The notes: generated by a model not told the origin, from the letters alone. A stretch of 64,000 bases of DNA from JAPOUP01 sp965203255 (GCA_965203255.1 OZ241882.1:1798001-1862000), one strand, 5' to 3'; positions 53,856-63,852 are shown, numbered from the stretch's first letter. Numbers and translations are program-made.

Positions 53856-55466
53856 GGTGTAGCCCAATATTCCTGACTCCGGCGTTTTCCGGTCCATAGT
53901 CCTGGGGCGCGTGCGCCGTGCAGGGGCCGGGTGAACCGGCCGGCGGCGCACGTCCAGAGGCATTGGACAGGGAGTGCGGGCCATGAAGCGGGACAGGGGC
54001 AGGACGGCGCATCGGCATCCGGACGCGGTGGCGTATCCGGGGGTCCTGCGGAAGGCGGGGCGGCGGTCCATCCGCCGGTGGTCCGGGAACGGGACGGCGG
54101 GTTCACCTGGTACTGGCTGGAGGGCGGCGAGGCGCGCAGCCGGGAGGTCGCCGGGGACGGGACGCTGCCCTCCGCCGTCCCTGCGGAGCTCGGGTTGCGG
54201 CCTGCGAAGCTGGCGGCGGACCCCGCTTCGGGCGTCCCGGACCCCGTCGGCGGCGCGGCGGCGCCGGGGCCGCTTCCGGATGGCCCGGCAGGACGCTGCC
54301 GGGGCCGGAATGCCGCAGGTGCGGCAGGCCGGTGCACCGGCACCGGCCGACGGCGGGGCCGGTCCTGACCCGGCTGGGCCGGGTGAGGGTGAGGCGGGCG
54401 TGTTTCCGCTGCCGGTCGTGCGGCAGGGGGTGCTTCCCGCTGGACCGGGCGCTGGGCCTGGAGGGAAGGGCCGTCACGCCGGGGATGGCGGACGTCCTGG
54501 CCCGGACGGCGCCGCTGACGGGCTTCGCGGCGGCGGGCGGCCACATCGCGGACCTCGCCGGGGTGAGGGCCCCGGCGGGCCCGCTGCGGCGCCGGGCCAC
54601 GGAGTCCGGCCGGGAGGAGGTGGCCGGGGGCAGGCCACTGGAATCACGTGCATGCCTTTCGGTCGACGGGACCGGGATCCCGATGCGCGCGGAGGAGGTG
54701 GAGGGCGTCGCCGGAAAGCGGGAGGACGGGAGCGCGGGGACCCGCGGGGCGAGGCTGGCCGTCGTGTACGCCGCCGAGGGGCGTGACCGGGAGACCGGCG
54801 CGGCCAGCAGGGACAGGGGCAGCGGGCCGGTCGGCTGCCTGGCCGGCAGCGCGGCGGCGCCGTCCGGAGGCCGGGCGCCCTCCGCGTCCGCCGCCCGCCC
54901 CGCCCGGGAAGCGAGGCGTCGCGGCCTCCACGGGGCCGGGGAGCCGGGCGCCGTCTCCGACGGGGCCGAATGGACACCCGGCACCTGCGACGGGCTGTTC
55001 GGGGGCGGGAATGTCACCTTCGTCCTGGATATGTGGCACGCGCTGGAACACCCCTCCGGCGCCGGCAGGGCGGTCCACCCGGAGGGGCCGGAGAGGGACC
55101 GGCGGTTCGCGGAGGTCAGGGCGGACACCGGGGCGGGCCGGGCGGGGAGAGTGGTCCGGGAACCGGAGCCCCTGAGCGGACGGACCGGGGATGTGGAGGC
55201 CTGCCGCCGCCACTTCCGGAACAGCCCCGGAAGGATGCGGTACGACAGGTACCGCGACCGGGGCATCCAGGTCGGGAGCGGCGTCGTGGAGGCCGGCTGC
55301 CGGGTGTTCGGCCTCCGCCTGAAGCGCTCGGGCACCCGCTGGCCGGAGAGGGGGCCAACGCCATGCTGGCGCTGGAATGCCGCGTCATGAACCGCAGGCT
55401 GGCCGACCTGCCCGGCTGGCGGGCGAATCAGGCCGTCGCGGCATGACAGGAATCCTGGGCTACACC
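53856..55466. mobile_element. ISKra4-family element
   Basis: 1.6 kb with termini GGTGTAGCCCAATATTCCTG (left) and, on the minus strand from the right end, GGTGTAGCCCAGGATTCCTG. It lies inside IS30-type sequence: copy 2 on its left and an inverted IS30 left end on its right. Same end family as the fragments at 12532 and 12999. Confidence 0.82.
53973..55446 (+). pseudogene. ISKra4-family transposase, frameshifted
   Basis: An N-terminal part in one frame (RERDGGFTWYWLEGGEARSR, AVPAELGLRPAKLA) is followed in a second frame by VHRHRPTAGPVLTRLGRVRV (from about 54330), SCGRGCFPLDRALGLEGRAV, the catalytic core SRACLSVDGTGIPMRAEEVE, FVLDMWHALEH, and MRYDRYRDRGIQVGSGVVEA with GCRVFGLRLKRSG. The end returns to another frame: GEGANAMLALECRVMNRRLA to a stop at 55446. 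At least two frameshifts plus a damaged middle (SAAAPSGG region) make it inactive. Confidence 0.78.
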
Positions 55467-55658
55467 CCTCCGTCCAGCAGGGCGTTGCGCTGCCCGGATA
55501 ACACGGATACACTCCCCTCAGGATGGGACTCCAGCCGCCCCGGGGCCGGAACGACGGTGCCCTCGGGACAGGGAACCCCGCCTTCCGGCCCTTTCCTCCA
55601 TCTGGGCTGCGTCCCCACTGCGGAAATGGCCAGTGTCGCACTGCGGAGTGGAAGTGGA
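55467..55658. mobile_element. Inverted fragment of an IS30 left end
   Basis: On the minus strand from 55658: CCACTTCCACTCCGCAGTGC, then a GGCCATTTCC stem and the GGCCGGAAGGCGG, CCGGCCCCGG and GTTATCCGGGCAGCGCAACG blocks, each matching the left ends at 5211 and 52559 in order. Only about 190 bp. It ends 36 bp before the amidinotransferase gene, so it could supply or disturb that promoter. Confidence 0.78.
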
Positions 55659-55693
55659 GTTTTGAAAAGACACCGAGTCGGAGATCAAACCAA

Positions 55694-56587
55694 ATGGACA
55701 CAGCTTACACACCTGCAAAACGCTGGGGCATCAACAACGACTATGCGAAGCTGACGGATGTGCTGCTGGGAAAGCCTGAATATTTCAAATGGGTTGAGGC
55801 CGGACCCCTGATCGGGCGCACGTTGGCCAACGCCCACAAATCCGGTGTGAAGTTCGACCTACAGCTTGCCATGAAGCAGCACGCCGAAATGGTGTCGATC
55901 TATGAAGAGAATGGGGTCACATGTCACTATCTCGACAGTGATCCGGTGCTCCACCGCAACTTTTTCGCGCGCGACAGCTCTGCGATGACGCCCTGGGGGG
56001 CCCTGATCTGCCACATGCAACTGAAATGCCGACGGGCGGACTATGCGCTGGCGATCAAGTTCTATCAGGAAAATGACATCCCGATCTGGCGGTACGCGAC
56101 GGCGGGCCATTTCGAGGGCGGCGACTTCAACATCATCGAACCTGGCCGCGTTCTGATCGGCTATTGCGGTGAACGGTCTGAACAGGAAGGCTCGGAGCAG
56201 GTGGCCGATTTTGTGCGCACCGAAGGCTGGGAAGCCGTTGTCGCGCCCATCAACCGGGAGTTCGTACATATGGACGGGCTGATTGTTCCCCTGGCGGAAA
56301 AGCTTGCCGTGGCCTGCATCGACGCGATGGAACCGTGGTTGGTGGATGTCGTCAAGGGCTGGGGAATCGAGATTATCGATGTCTCCTATCTCGAAGCCAG
56401 GAACCTTGGCGTCAACCTAGTGGCACTTGGTGAAGGCAAGGTGCTTTCCATGGCGGGCGCGACTGATTTGAACGCGAAGATGAAAGCGCTCGGATTTGAG
56501 GTCTATGACCCGGATATGTCCATGTTCACGCTGGGCGGCGGCGGCGTTCATTGCCTGAGCCAAGCGCTTTGCCGTGTAGACGCATGA
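55694..56587 (+). CDS. Amidinotransferase/DDAH-superfamily guanidino hydrolase
   Basis: 297 residues, pentein fold. Cys287 in LGGGGVHCLSQALCR is the nucleophile; His192 in EFVHMDGLIVPL and the EGGDF segment (141-145) complete the usual active site; a second acidic contact FARD lies at about 91-94. Family members hydrolyse or transfer the amidino group of guanidino compounds (arginine, dimethylarginine, agmatine). Next to a carbamoylase-like gene and a betaine-type importer, a deiminase acting on a guanidino acid is likely. Overlaps the M20 gene by 4 bp (ATGA). Confidence 0.82.
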   Translation: MDTAYTPAKRWGINNDYAKLTDVLLGKPEYFKWVEAGPLIGRTLANAHKSGVKFDLQLAMKQHAEMVSIYEENGVTCHYLDSDPVLHRNFFARDSSAMTPWGALICHMQLKCRRADYALAIKFYQENDIPIWRYATAGHFEGGDFNIIEPGRVLIGYCGERSEQEGSEQVADFVRTEGWEAVVAPINREFVHMDGLIVPLAEKLAVACIDAMEPWLVDVVKGWGIEIIDVSYLEARNLGVNLVALGEGKVLSMAGATDLNAKMKALGFEVYDPDMSMFTLGGGGVHCLSQALCRVDA

Positions 56588-57801
56588 GCCAAGCCGCTCG
56601 GATCAATGGCCAACGCCTATGGCAAAGCACCATGGAAATGGCGCACATCGACGCGCTGTCTGGTGGTGGGTACGGTCGACTGGCGTTGACAGATGGCAAC
56701 CAGACGGTGCGCAGACCTTTTACCCATTGGTGCGCAGAGGTCGGCTGCACAGTGACCTCTGATCGGTTGGGCAACATGTTTGCCCACCGGTCAGGTCGCG
56801 ACCCGGATGCTCTGCCGATCGTGATCGGCAGTCACCTTGATACCCAGCCCCATGGTGGAAATTTCGATGGTGCCTACGGCGTATTGACCGGATTGGAGGT
56901 GGCGCGCACCTTAATGGATCACGGGATCGGGACAGATGCCCCGATCGAAATCGTCAACTGGACAAATGAGGAGGGCGTACCTCCTGCACCGGCGATGCCC
57001 TGTTTCCGTGTATATGTCAGTCTGTTCGATGTAGGGTTTGCGCTGGGCAGGCAGAATGTGGACGGCATGCACTGTGGCGATGAATTGGAGCGCGTTGGCT
57101 GCGCGGGCGAAGCCGCTTGCGGCGCACATATGATTGATAGCTTCCTGGAGTTGCATCTCGAACAAGGCCCGGGCCTTGAGCGCGAAGAAAAAATATCCGG
57201 CATTGTCTCGGGCGGGCATGGGCAGCGCTGGTATGATGTGACTGTGACGGGTCGCGATGCGCATTCCGGCACCACTCCGATGGTGGGACGCAGCGATGCT
57301 CCAGTGGCCGCAGCGCGGCTGTTTCAGCAGGTTCGGCACATCGCCCTGGCCTACAGCCCGAACGGTGTGGGCGCAGTGGGTGAGATGCATGTGGTGCCCG
57401 ATTCTCGGAACACAATCCCGGGTGAGGCGTGTCTTACGATCGACGTCCGGCATTCGGATGATATGGTGCCAAGCGGGATGGACAAAGCCATTCGCCTCGC
57501 AGCCGAAGGTGAAAGGGACGCGGTTGTCGATTTGCCGATGGTCCGGCACAGCCCACCGGTGGAGTTCGACGAGACCTATGTCGCTGCGGCCGAAGTGCCG
57601 ACGCGTAGCTTGGGTCTGCCAGTCCGGCGCATGGTGTCCGGCACAGGTCATGACGCCTTCCAGATCACGCAAGGTACCAACAACTATGGTCTTTATGCCC
57701 TGCCGCGACGGGCTAGGCAACAACGAAACCGAATGGGCCGAACCAGATCGCCCCGAGTTGGGTGCAATGTGATTTTGCAGACGGCGCTGACGCTCGCCCG
57801 C
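56584..57801 (+). pseudogene. M20-family N-carbamoyl amino acid hydrolase (HyuC/AllC-like), damaged
   Basis: All metal ligands are present: His84 and Asp95 in GSHLDTQPHGGNFDGAYG, Glu129/130 in NWTNEEG, His191 in ELHLEQGP, and the last histidine in SGTGHDAFQ. Between about 57674 and 57765 the conserved KVPTTMVFMPCRDGLGNNET segment lies in a shifted frame, and the tail CNVILQTALTLA returns to the first frame: two compensating indels. The frame then has no stop until 58029, inside proX. Residues after NEEG are also unusual (PPAPAMPCFRV). Homologues hydrolyse ureido acids to amine, CO2 and ammonia. Sequencing error is an alternative. Confidence 0.7.
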
Positions 57802-57874
57802 AAATGCAGCCGGCATGATACACATGTCGCAAACCAAAAGGAAACAGAACGATCAACCAATGTGGAGAAGAAAC

Positions 57875-58822
57875 ATGAAACTCAAGACACTTATGGCCAC
57901 GACCCTTGTCGCAGGTCTCGGCACAGCGGCGGTCGCACAGGACGTCGTGATCGGTGTGCCCAACTGGGCTTCGGTTCGCGGCACAGCGCATATTCTGAAG
58001 GTCGCGTTGGAGGAGAATCTCGGCCTTGAGGTCGAGTTACAGAACGGCACCAACCCGATCATTTTCGAGGCGATGGATTCTGGTGCCATGCATGTGCACC
58101 CGGAAGTCTGGCTTCCCAACCAGCAAAATCTCTATGATACCTTCGTGGTTGACAAAGGCACCGTGATTCAAAACACCAACGCGGTTCTGTCCGAGCAGAA
58201 TATCTGCGTGACCAAAGACACTGCGGCGCGCACGGGCATTTCCGCTCTGAGCGATCTGACGGATCCGGATATGGCGGCCCATTTCGACACCGACGGCGAC
58301 GGACTGGGCGAGGTATGGATCGGCGCTCCGGGTTGGGCTTCGACCAATATCGAGAAGATCCGCGCCAAGTCCTATGGCTATGCCGACACGATGAACCTGG
58401 TCGAAATGGACGAAACACTTGCACTGGCACAGGTCGATAACGCCGTAACGCAGGAACAGAACATCGTGTTCTACTGCTACACGCCGCACCACATGTTCTC
58501 GCTCTATGATCTGGTGGTTCTGGAAGAGCCTGCATATGACGCGGCCGAATGGGATGTGAAACAGCCCACGGATGATCCAAACTGGCTGGAAAACTCGAAA
58601 GCCGGGACCGCCTGGGATGTGGCCAAACTGCATGTGCATTTCGCAGCCGGCCTTCAGGAGAGCCAGCCTGAAGCGGCGGAAATGCTGAGCAACGTCGCGA
58701 TGACCACCGAGCATGTCAACGCCATCGTCTTTGCGCTTTCTGTAGATGGTCAGGACCCAACCGAGTTTGCGCGCAAGTGGATCGAAGAGAACGGCGATCT
58801 GGTGGACAGCTGGTTCAACTGA
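57875..58822 (+). CDS. Glycine betaine/proline-type ABC transporter substrate-binding protein
   Basis: 315 residues from ATG 57875 behind GGAGAAG; a longer frame starts at 57815. Signal peptide MKLKTLMATTLVAGLGTAAV ending AQ. OpuAC/ProX-type fold: DVVIGVPNWASVRGTAHILK, AMHVHPEVWLPNQQNLYDTF, VWIGAPGWASTN. Several tryptophans and tyrosines in these blocks could form the aromatic box for a quaternary ammonium or guanidinium head group. First gene of the importer, cotranscribed with the ATPase and permease. Confidence 0.88.
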   Translation: MKLKTLMATTLVAGLGTAAVAQDVVIGVPNWASVRGTAHILKVALEENLGLEVELQNGTNPIIFEAMDSGAMHVHPEVWLPNQQNLYDTFVVDKGTVIQNTNAVLSEQNICVTKDTAARTGISALSDLTDPDMAAHFDTDGDGLGEVWIGAPGWASTNIEKIRAKSYGYADTMNLVEMDETLALAQVDNAVTQEQNIVFYCYTPHHMFSLYDLVVLEEPAYDAAEWDVKQPTDDPNWLENSKAGTAWDVAKLHVHFAAGLQESQPEAAEMLSNVAMTTEHVNAIVFALSVDGQDPTEFARKWIEENGDLVDSWFN

Positions 58823-58859
58823 TCCGGAGCAACGCCGTATCATGAAACTGATATAGGGG

Positions 58860-58879
58860 CCGGGCACTTTGGTGCCCGG
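58860..58879 (+). promoter_or_regulatory. Intercistronic hairpin between SBP and ATPase genes
   Basis: CCGGGCAC (58860-58867), TTTG loop, GTGCCCGG (58872-58879): perfect 8-bp stem 37 bp after the SBP stop, no T run. Same position and type as the hairpin at 45672 in the other importer operon; likely mRNA stabiliser or partial attenuator. Confidence 0.65.
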
Positions 58880-58903
58880 ACCAGGCGGGGGTCAGGACTT
58901 CAC

Positions 58904-59953
58904 ATGACAGACGATGCAATCGCGCTGGACGGCGTTTGGAAAATCTTCGGCGGTCGCGCGAATGAGGCCATGGCAGCCATCCAGCAGCGCGGTCTCAGCA
59001 AGGCGGAAGTCCTGCAGGAATTCGGCTGTGTGGTGGGGATTGCGGATGTTTCCTTCCCAGTCAAACGCGGAGAGATTTTCTGTGTCATGGGGCTGTCCGG
59101 GTCTGGAAAATCGACCATGGTCCGCCACCTGAACCGACTGATCGAACCCACCGCAGGCAATATCAATGTGCTCGGCAAGGATATGCTCGCACTGTCTGAC
59201 AACGACCTCCGCGAGATGCGGGCCCGCAATATCGGCATGGTGTTTCAACACATGGCCTTGCTGCCGCACCGAACGGTGCGCGACAATGTTGCCTTTCCGC
59301 TGCAGGTTCGAGGCGAGCCCAAATCGCGTCGTTGGGATATCTCGCAGCGGTGCCTGGAACGGGTCGACCTGACCGGTTACGAGGATCGGTTCCCAAGAGA
59401 GCTGTCGGGCGGCATGCAACAACGGGTGGGCTTGGCCCGCGCACTGGCCTCGGACCCGGATGTTCTCTTGATGGACGAGCCGTTCTCGGCCCTCGACCCG
59501 TTGATCCGGCGGCAGTTGCAGGACCAGTTCATGGCGCTTTCAGCGGAATTGAACAAGACAACGGTATTCATCACCCACGACCTTGACGAGGCGATCCGCA
59601 TCGGAAACCGCATCGCCATCATGAAAGACGGCCGCATCGTCCAGATCGGTACGCCCGAAGAAATCGTGACCCAACCTGCGGACGAATACGTACGCGACTT
59701 CGTCGAAGGGATTTCCAAACTCAATTTGGTCTTTGCCCATTCGATCATGGTGCCGATCAACGAATACAGGCCGACACGGCCTGTGAATTTCGACGACAGC
59801 CCCCGTGCGCCACACAGCACCGATCTTGACCAGTTGATCGACATCGCGACGTCTACTGAAAACGTCATTGTCATCATTGACGATGATGGCAACGACATTG
59901 GCGTTGTGGACCGCGCGACGCTGCTGAAAGGCATTCAGGGAGGCAAAGCATGA
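58904..59953 (+). CDS. Glycine betaine/proline-type ABC transporter ATPase (ProV/OpuAA-like)
   Basis: 349 residues. Family-specific start DGVWKIFGGRANEAMAAIQQ; Walker A GLSGSGKSTMVRHLNRL, Q-loop FQHMALLPHRTVRDNVAFPL, signature PRELSGGMQQRVGLARAL, Walker B VLLMDEPFSALDPLIRRQL, H-loop FITHDLDEAIRIG. A C-terminal tail (about 275-349) contains a single CBS-like stretch (NVIVIIDDDGNDIGVVDRAT), the region that senses ionic strength in OpuA. Overlaps the permease start by 4 bp. Confidence 0.93.
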   Translation: MTDDAIALDGVWKIFGGRANEAMAAIQQRGLSKAEVLQEFGCVVGIADVSFPVKRGEIFCVMGLSGSGKSTMVRHLNRLIEPTAGNINVLGKDMLALSDNDLREMRARNIGMVFQHMALLPHRTVRDNVAFPLQVRGEPKSRRWDISQRCLERVDLTGYEDRFPRELSGGMQQRVGLARALASDPDVLLMDEPFSALDPLIRRQLQDQFMALSAELNKTTVFITHDLDEAIRIGNRIAIMKDGRIVQIGTPEEIVTQPADEYVRDFVEGISKLNLVFAHSIMVPINEYRPTRPVNFDDSPRAPHSTDLDQLIDIATSTENVIVIIDDDGNDIGVVDRATLLKGIQGGKA

Positions 59954-61512
59954 GCGATATCGAACCCAATACTCAGGATCATGGCGTTGCCACTTTCGTG
60001 CGGGAAGGCCGCGCATATTACGAAAAAGAGTTTGCCCGCATTCAAGGCAAAACCGGTTTTACCTTTTCTTGGAACACAATGGCAGCACTTGGAGGTCCGC
60101 TCTGGGGCGCGGCGCGGGGCGTCTGGGGCTTCTTCTGGATGTTCCTGATGCTGGAGTTGTTCGCGCTGGTGCAGATCGGGCGCGGCTGGTGGGGGGCCTT
60201 GGGTACCGATCAACTGGCGCGGTATGAGAGGCTTTTGGGCAATATCGAAAGGCGCGAGGCGCAGGCCGCTGAATTGACCGCTGCGGGAGATGCCGCTGGC
60301 GCAGAGGCCAAGCTCAAGATCGCCGACAACCTGCGCGAAGCCGCCGAAAGGGCGCTGGAAGCCGCGCAGGCGGCAGGCAGCGCCGCGCAGGCCATCCTGC
60401 TTACCGGGATTGCCCTGCTGGTTGCAGTGAAACTCGCTGAGGGTCTCTACGCCAACTACGCCTACGAAGCGCAGTATCTGCGCTGGCGCTCGGGTCAGAA
60501 CGTTCGCACCGGAATCCACAAGCCCGCGATTTGCTACGGTGTCATCGGGATTGTTGCGATCTGGCCGCTGACGCTGATCCGGTTCACCGTCGCAAAACCG
60601 GATGAGTTTCTGTCTTCGGTAACCGGCGGGATGCTCGGAGGGCGATTGGCAATTTCAGAATTTCCGATCGGCAAGGAGTATTTTGCGGTCCTCGCCAAAC
60701 GTGGAGATGCCGGTTTTGATTGGCTGGCAAAGAATTTCGGAGATGTCTTTGACGGTGTGACCGAGGGCATCCGCTGGATCCTCGACGGGCTAGAAGTCCT
60801 GCTGATCCAAACGCCGTGGCCCGTGGTGATGTTTGTAACCATCGTGCTGGCCCTCCGCCTCGCCGGCCCACGTGTGGCGATCTTCACTGCCGCCTCACTG
60901 ACCTATCTGGCGTTCATGGGCCTGTGGGAACTGGCGATGATCACCGTGGCATTGATCGGGGCCGGAGCGTTCCTCTGCGTGTTGCTCGGCATTCCTCTGG
61001 GCATCTGGTTCGGCAAGTCCAAACGCGCTTACGCCATTGCCGAACCCGTTCTGGACTTCATGCAGACGATGCCCGCATTCGTCTACCTGATTCCGATCAT
61101 CGCCTTCTTCGGAACTGGCAAACCGCCGGGCGTTCTGGCCACGCTGATTTTCGCCATGCCGCCGGTCATACGTCTCACCGCCTTGGGTATGCGCGGCGTG
61201 CCGGAAACGACCAAAGAGGCCGCCATTGCCTTTGGTTGCTCCAAACGTCAGCTGCTGTTCAATGTCGAGCTTCCGCTTGCCCTGCCGTCGATCATGACAG
61301 GCATCAACCAGACCATCCTGATGGCGCTGTCGATGGTTGTTATTGCATCCCTCATCGGGGCCGAGGGCTTGGGTGCGCTGATCCTGGAAGCCCTGCAATA
61401 TGCGGCGAAAGGGCAGGGGCTTCTCGGCGGTCTGGCGATTCTATTCTGCGCGATGGTGATCGACCGGATCGCGCAGGGCGCCTATCGCAGGAATTCCAGC
61501 AACAACCGATAG
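59950..61512 (+). CDS. Glycine betaine/proline-type ABC transporter permease with N-terminal extension
   Basis: 520 residues, against about 280-350 for ordinary ProW/OpuAB. The C-terminal half (about 280-515) is a standard permease with the EAA loop (GVPETTKEAAIAFGCSKRQL, then ELPLALPSIMTGINQTILMA). The N-terminal half has a DUF2628-like hydrophobic hairpin (GFFWMFLMLELFALVQIG), an Ala/Glu-rich coiled coil at about 95-150 (RREAQAAELTAAGDAAGAEA), and two more membrane segments. The extension may be a regulatory or membrane-sensing part. Confidence 0.9.
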   Translation: MSDIEPNTQDHGVATFVREGRAYYEKEFARIQGKTGFTFSWNTMAALGGPLWGAARGVWGFFWMFLMLELFALVQIGRGWWGALGTDQLARYERLLGNIERREAQAAELTAAGDAAGAEAKLKIADNLREAAERALEAAQAAGSAAQAILLTGIALLVAVKLAEGLYANYAYEAQYLRWRSGQNVRTGIHKPAICYGVIGIVAIWPLTLIRFTVAKPDEFLSSVTGGMLGGRLAISEFPIGKEYFAVLAKRGDAGFDWLAKNFGDVFDGVTEGIRWILDGLEVLLIQTPWPVVMFVTIVLALRLAGPRVAIFTAASLTYLAFMGLWELAMITVALIGAGAFLCVLLGIPLGIWFGKSKRAYAIAEPVLDFMQTMPAFVYLIPIIAFFGTGKPPGVLATLIFAMPPVIRLTALGMRGVPETTKEAAIAFGCSKRQLLFNVELPLALPSIMTGINQTILMALSMVVIASLIGAEGLGALILEALQYAAKGQGLLGGLAILFCAMVIDRIAQGAYRRNSSNNR

Positions 61513-62205
61513 AGTGTTCTCTCCCAACTTCCCTGGCTCAGTGAAAACTGACCGGGGCATTTTCTCGCCTTTGGTATGACAGACGCTTGTGGGGCTGAAG
61601 ACCGCGAGGACATCACCGCCGATCCCGCCTGTGCGCTTTACCTGGTCGAAGTGGACTGCGTTGAACATTTGCCCGTGATCCAGCATCAGCCGGGTTTCCA
61701 GCAATTGAACTTGATCGACATGGCGGCAGAACCGACACCCAAGCCTCTTTGAGGGTACAGACTTGCGGGTGATCGCCGCTGATCCACATCGGTCTTCAAG
61801 AAGCTGGATATTCTGTGAAGTCTCCGATCTACTGACACCGGGATACAGATTGATATCGTCTGCGCCGCCACGACGAAGCTCAACGGCGCGTGAAGGAGAT
61901 GGTGGAGATACCCAACCGACCGGCGCAGAACCTGAACCTGCATATCCGGTAGGACAATGGCAAATTCGCGAGGCAGCCCCGCGGGAGGGAGCTCGTGGCG
62001 CAAACCGACCCAAAGGTGGCAAGAAGTTGCGATCATCTGCGATGAGGCATTCGGTGATGGTGATGGCAACCAAGAGCGAGCAATGGCGATTTCCAAGGCC
62101 GATTGACGAGCACCCACATAAAAGGAACTTCCAGCTGAATTCTTCCCAACGGCGTCACGCAGATCCCTGAAAAGGCTGAGTCTTTCCGCGCTGACAGACC
62201 GATAT
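61513..62205. other. Unassigned stretch between the importer and IS1634
   Basis: About 690 bp. Open frames occur on both strands (for example 61763-62170 plus and 61441-62073 minus); one minus-strand reading contains FCRHVDQVQLLETRLMLDHG and GGIGGDVLAVFSPTSVCHTK. The plus strand is broken by stops. No family was recognised; it is probably remnant DNA of an old insertion. Confidence 0.4.
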
Positions 62206-63852
62206 GTGCTGGAGTCATGTTGCCATACAAGGAACGAACCCCTGGCCCTCAGCGTCGACGCCATCCCGAACCGATCCTCCCCACCCGCCATCCTCCTCCG
62301 CGAGGGGAAGCGGATCCGGAGGAGAACCGTCGCGAATCTCGCGAAGATGCGCCCGCCCTCGTCGACACCGTCCACGCCGCCCTGTGGGGCGGCGTGACCT
62401 TGCCGTCGTCCGGGCGCAGCCGTCGCCATCCGCCGCTCGCCGCCCCACGGCCATGTCGCGGCGGTGCTGGGAACGCTCCACTCGCTCGGTCTGGTTCGCG
62501 TCCTGAGCCGCAGGGCGGACCGCATGCGGAACCTCGCCGTGGCCGCGGTTGTCGCCCGCGTCGTCGAACGCGTCCCGGAGCCTGCGACCACCAAGGCGCT
62601 GGAACCGGAGACCGCCTCGACGAGCCTCGGAACCCTGCTCAGCTCGGGCCCGTCACCGGCAACGAGATGCCCGCCATGCCCAGCTGGCTGCTGGAGCGCC
62701 AGCCCTGGATCAAGCGGAGCCCAATCAACCGGCACCTGAAGGGCGGCAGGCTCATCCTGTACGACGTCTCGTCCAGCCATCTGGAGGGGCGGTGCTGCCC
62801 GGTCGCGGTGGAGGTGTTCGCCGGAAACACGTCGGACCCGTCCACGGTGGTCTCGCAGGTGGATAGGGTCCGCTCCCGCTTCGGCATCGACCGCGTCGCC
62901 CTCATGGGCGATCGGGACATGCTAACCACGGCGCGGATCCGCGAGGATCCCGGGCCAGCGGGGCTCGACTGGATCCCGGCCCTGAAGACGCAGGACATCC
63001 GCAGGCTGCTGAGGAAGGGCGCGGACGGAGCGCTGGTCCCCAATGCCGTGGCGGAGGTCACGGGCCCGGAATTTCCCGGCGAGCGGCTGATGGTCTGCCT
63101 GACCCCCCGACTGGAAAGGGAACTGGCCCGCAGGCGCGGGGACCTGCTCCGAGCCACGGAGGAGGCGCTGGCGGCAATCGCGGCGTCGGTGCGCTCGGGC
63201 CGACTGAGGGGCCGGGACGTGAACCGCCGGAAGGGCGGGAAGCACCTTGAGACCGACGTGACCGACGACGGCATCGCCTGGCGCAGCCGGGAGGACAGGA
63301 TCGCGGCCGAGGCCAGCCTCGACGGCATCCACCTCGTCCGCACCAGCCTTGGACGCCGCCACCATGGGCGCTGCCGAAGCCGTGGAGGCATACAGGAGCC
63401 TCGCGGGCGTGGAGCGCGCGTTCCTCGCGATGAAGACCTCGCGGTTGCGGATCCGGCCGGTCCATTTGTACCCGGAGGGCCATGTTCGGGCGCTCGTGTT
63501 CATGCGCATGCTGGCGTACCACGTGGAATGGCACATGCGCCGCCGCCTCGCGCCGACGCTGTCCGGGGACGACGACCGCAAGGGCACCCGGGCGCGGCGC
63601 CGCTCGCCGGTGGATCCGGCCCGGGTCTCGGAGCGCACGACGGCCAAGGCGGACGCGAAGCTGACCCCCGACGGGCTGCCGGTTCACGGCTTCACGACCC
63701 TTCTCGCCGACCTGGCCACGCTGACGCTGAACGAGGTGACGCTGCCGGGAAGTCCGGACCATGCCTTCCCGCTGCTGGCGCATCCGACGGAGCTGCAGGG
63801 CCGCGCCTACAGGCTCCAGGGGATCGACCTCGCCAATGATGTTGCCATGTAA
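62206..63852 (+). pseudogene. Decayed IS1634-family transposase
   Basis: Pieces of one transposase in order but several frames. IPNRSSPPAILLREGKRIRR, RRTVANLAK (62206 frame); HGHVAAVLGTLHSLGLVRVL (62464 frame); LKGGRLILYDVSSSHLEG, CCPVAVEVFAGNTSDPSTVV, RIREDPGPAGLDWIPALKTQ, FPGERLMVCLTPRLERELAR (62217 frame). Then, after about 63340, AEAVEAYRSLAGVERAFLAM, LAYHVEWHMRRRLAPTLSGD and LPVHGFTTLLADLATL to the stop at 63852. About 20 residues are missing after SSHLEG. At least three frameshifts; inactive. Confidence 0.82.
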
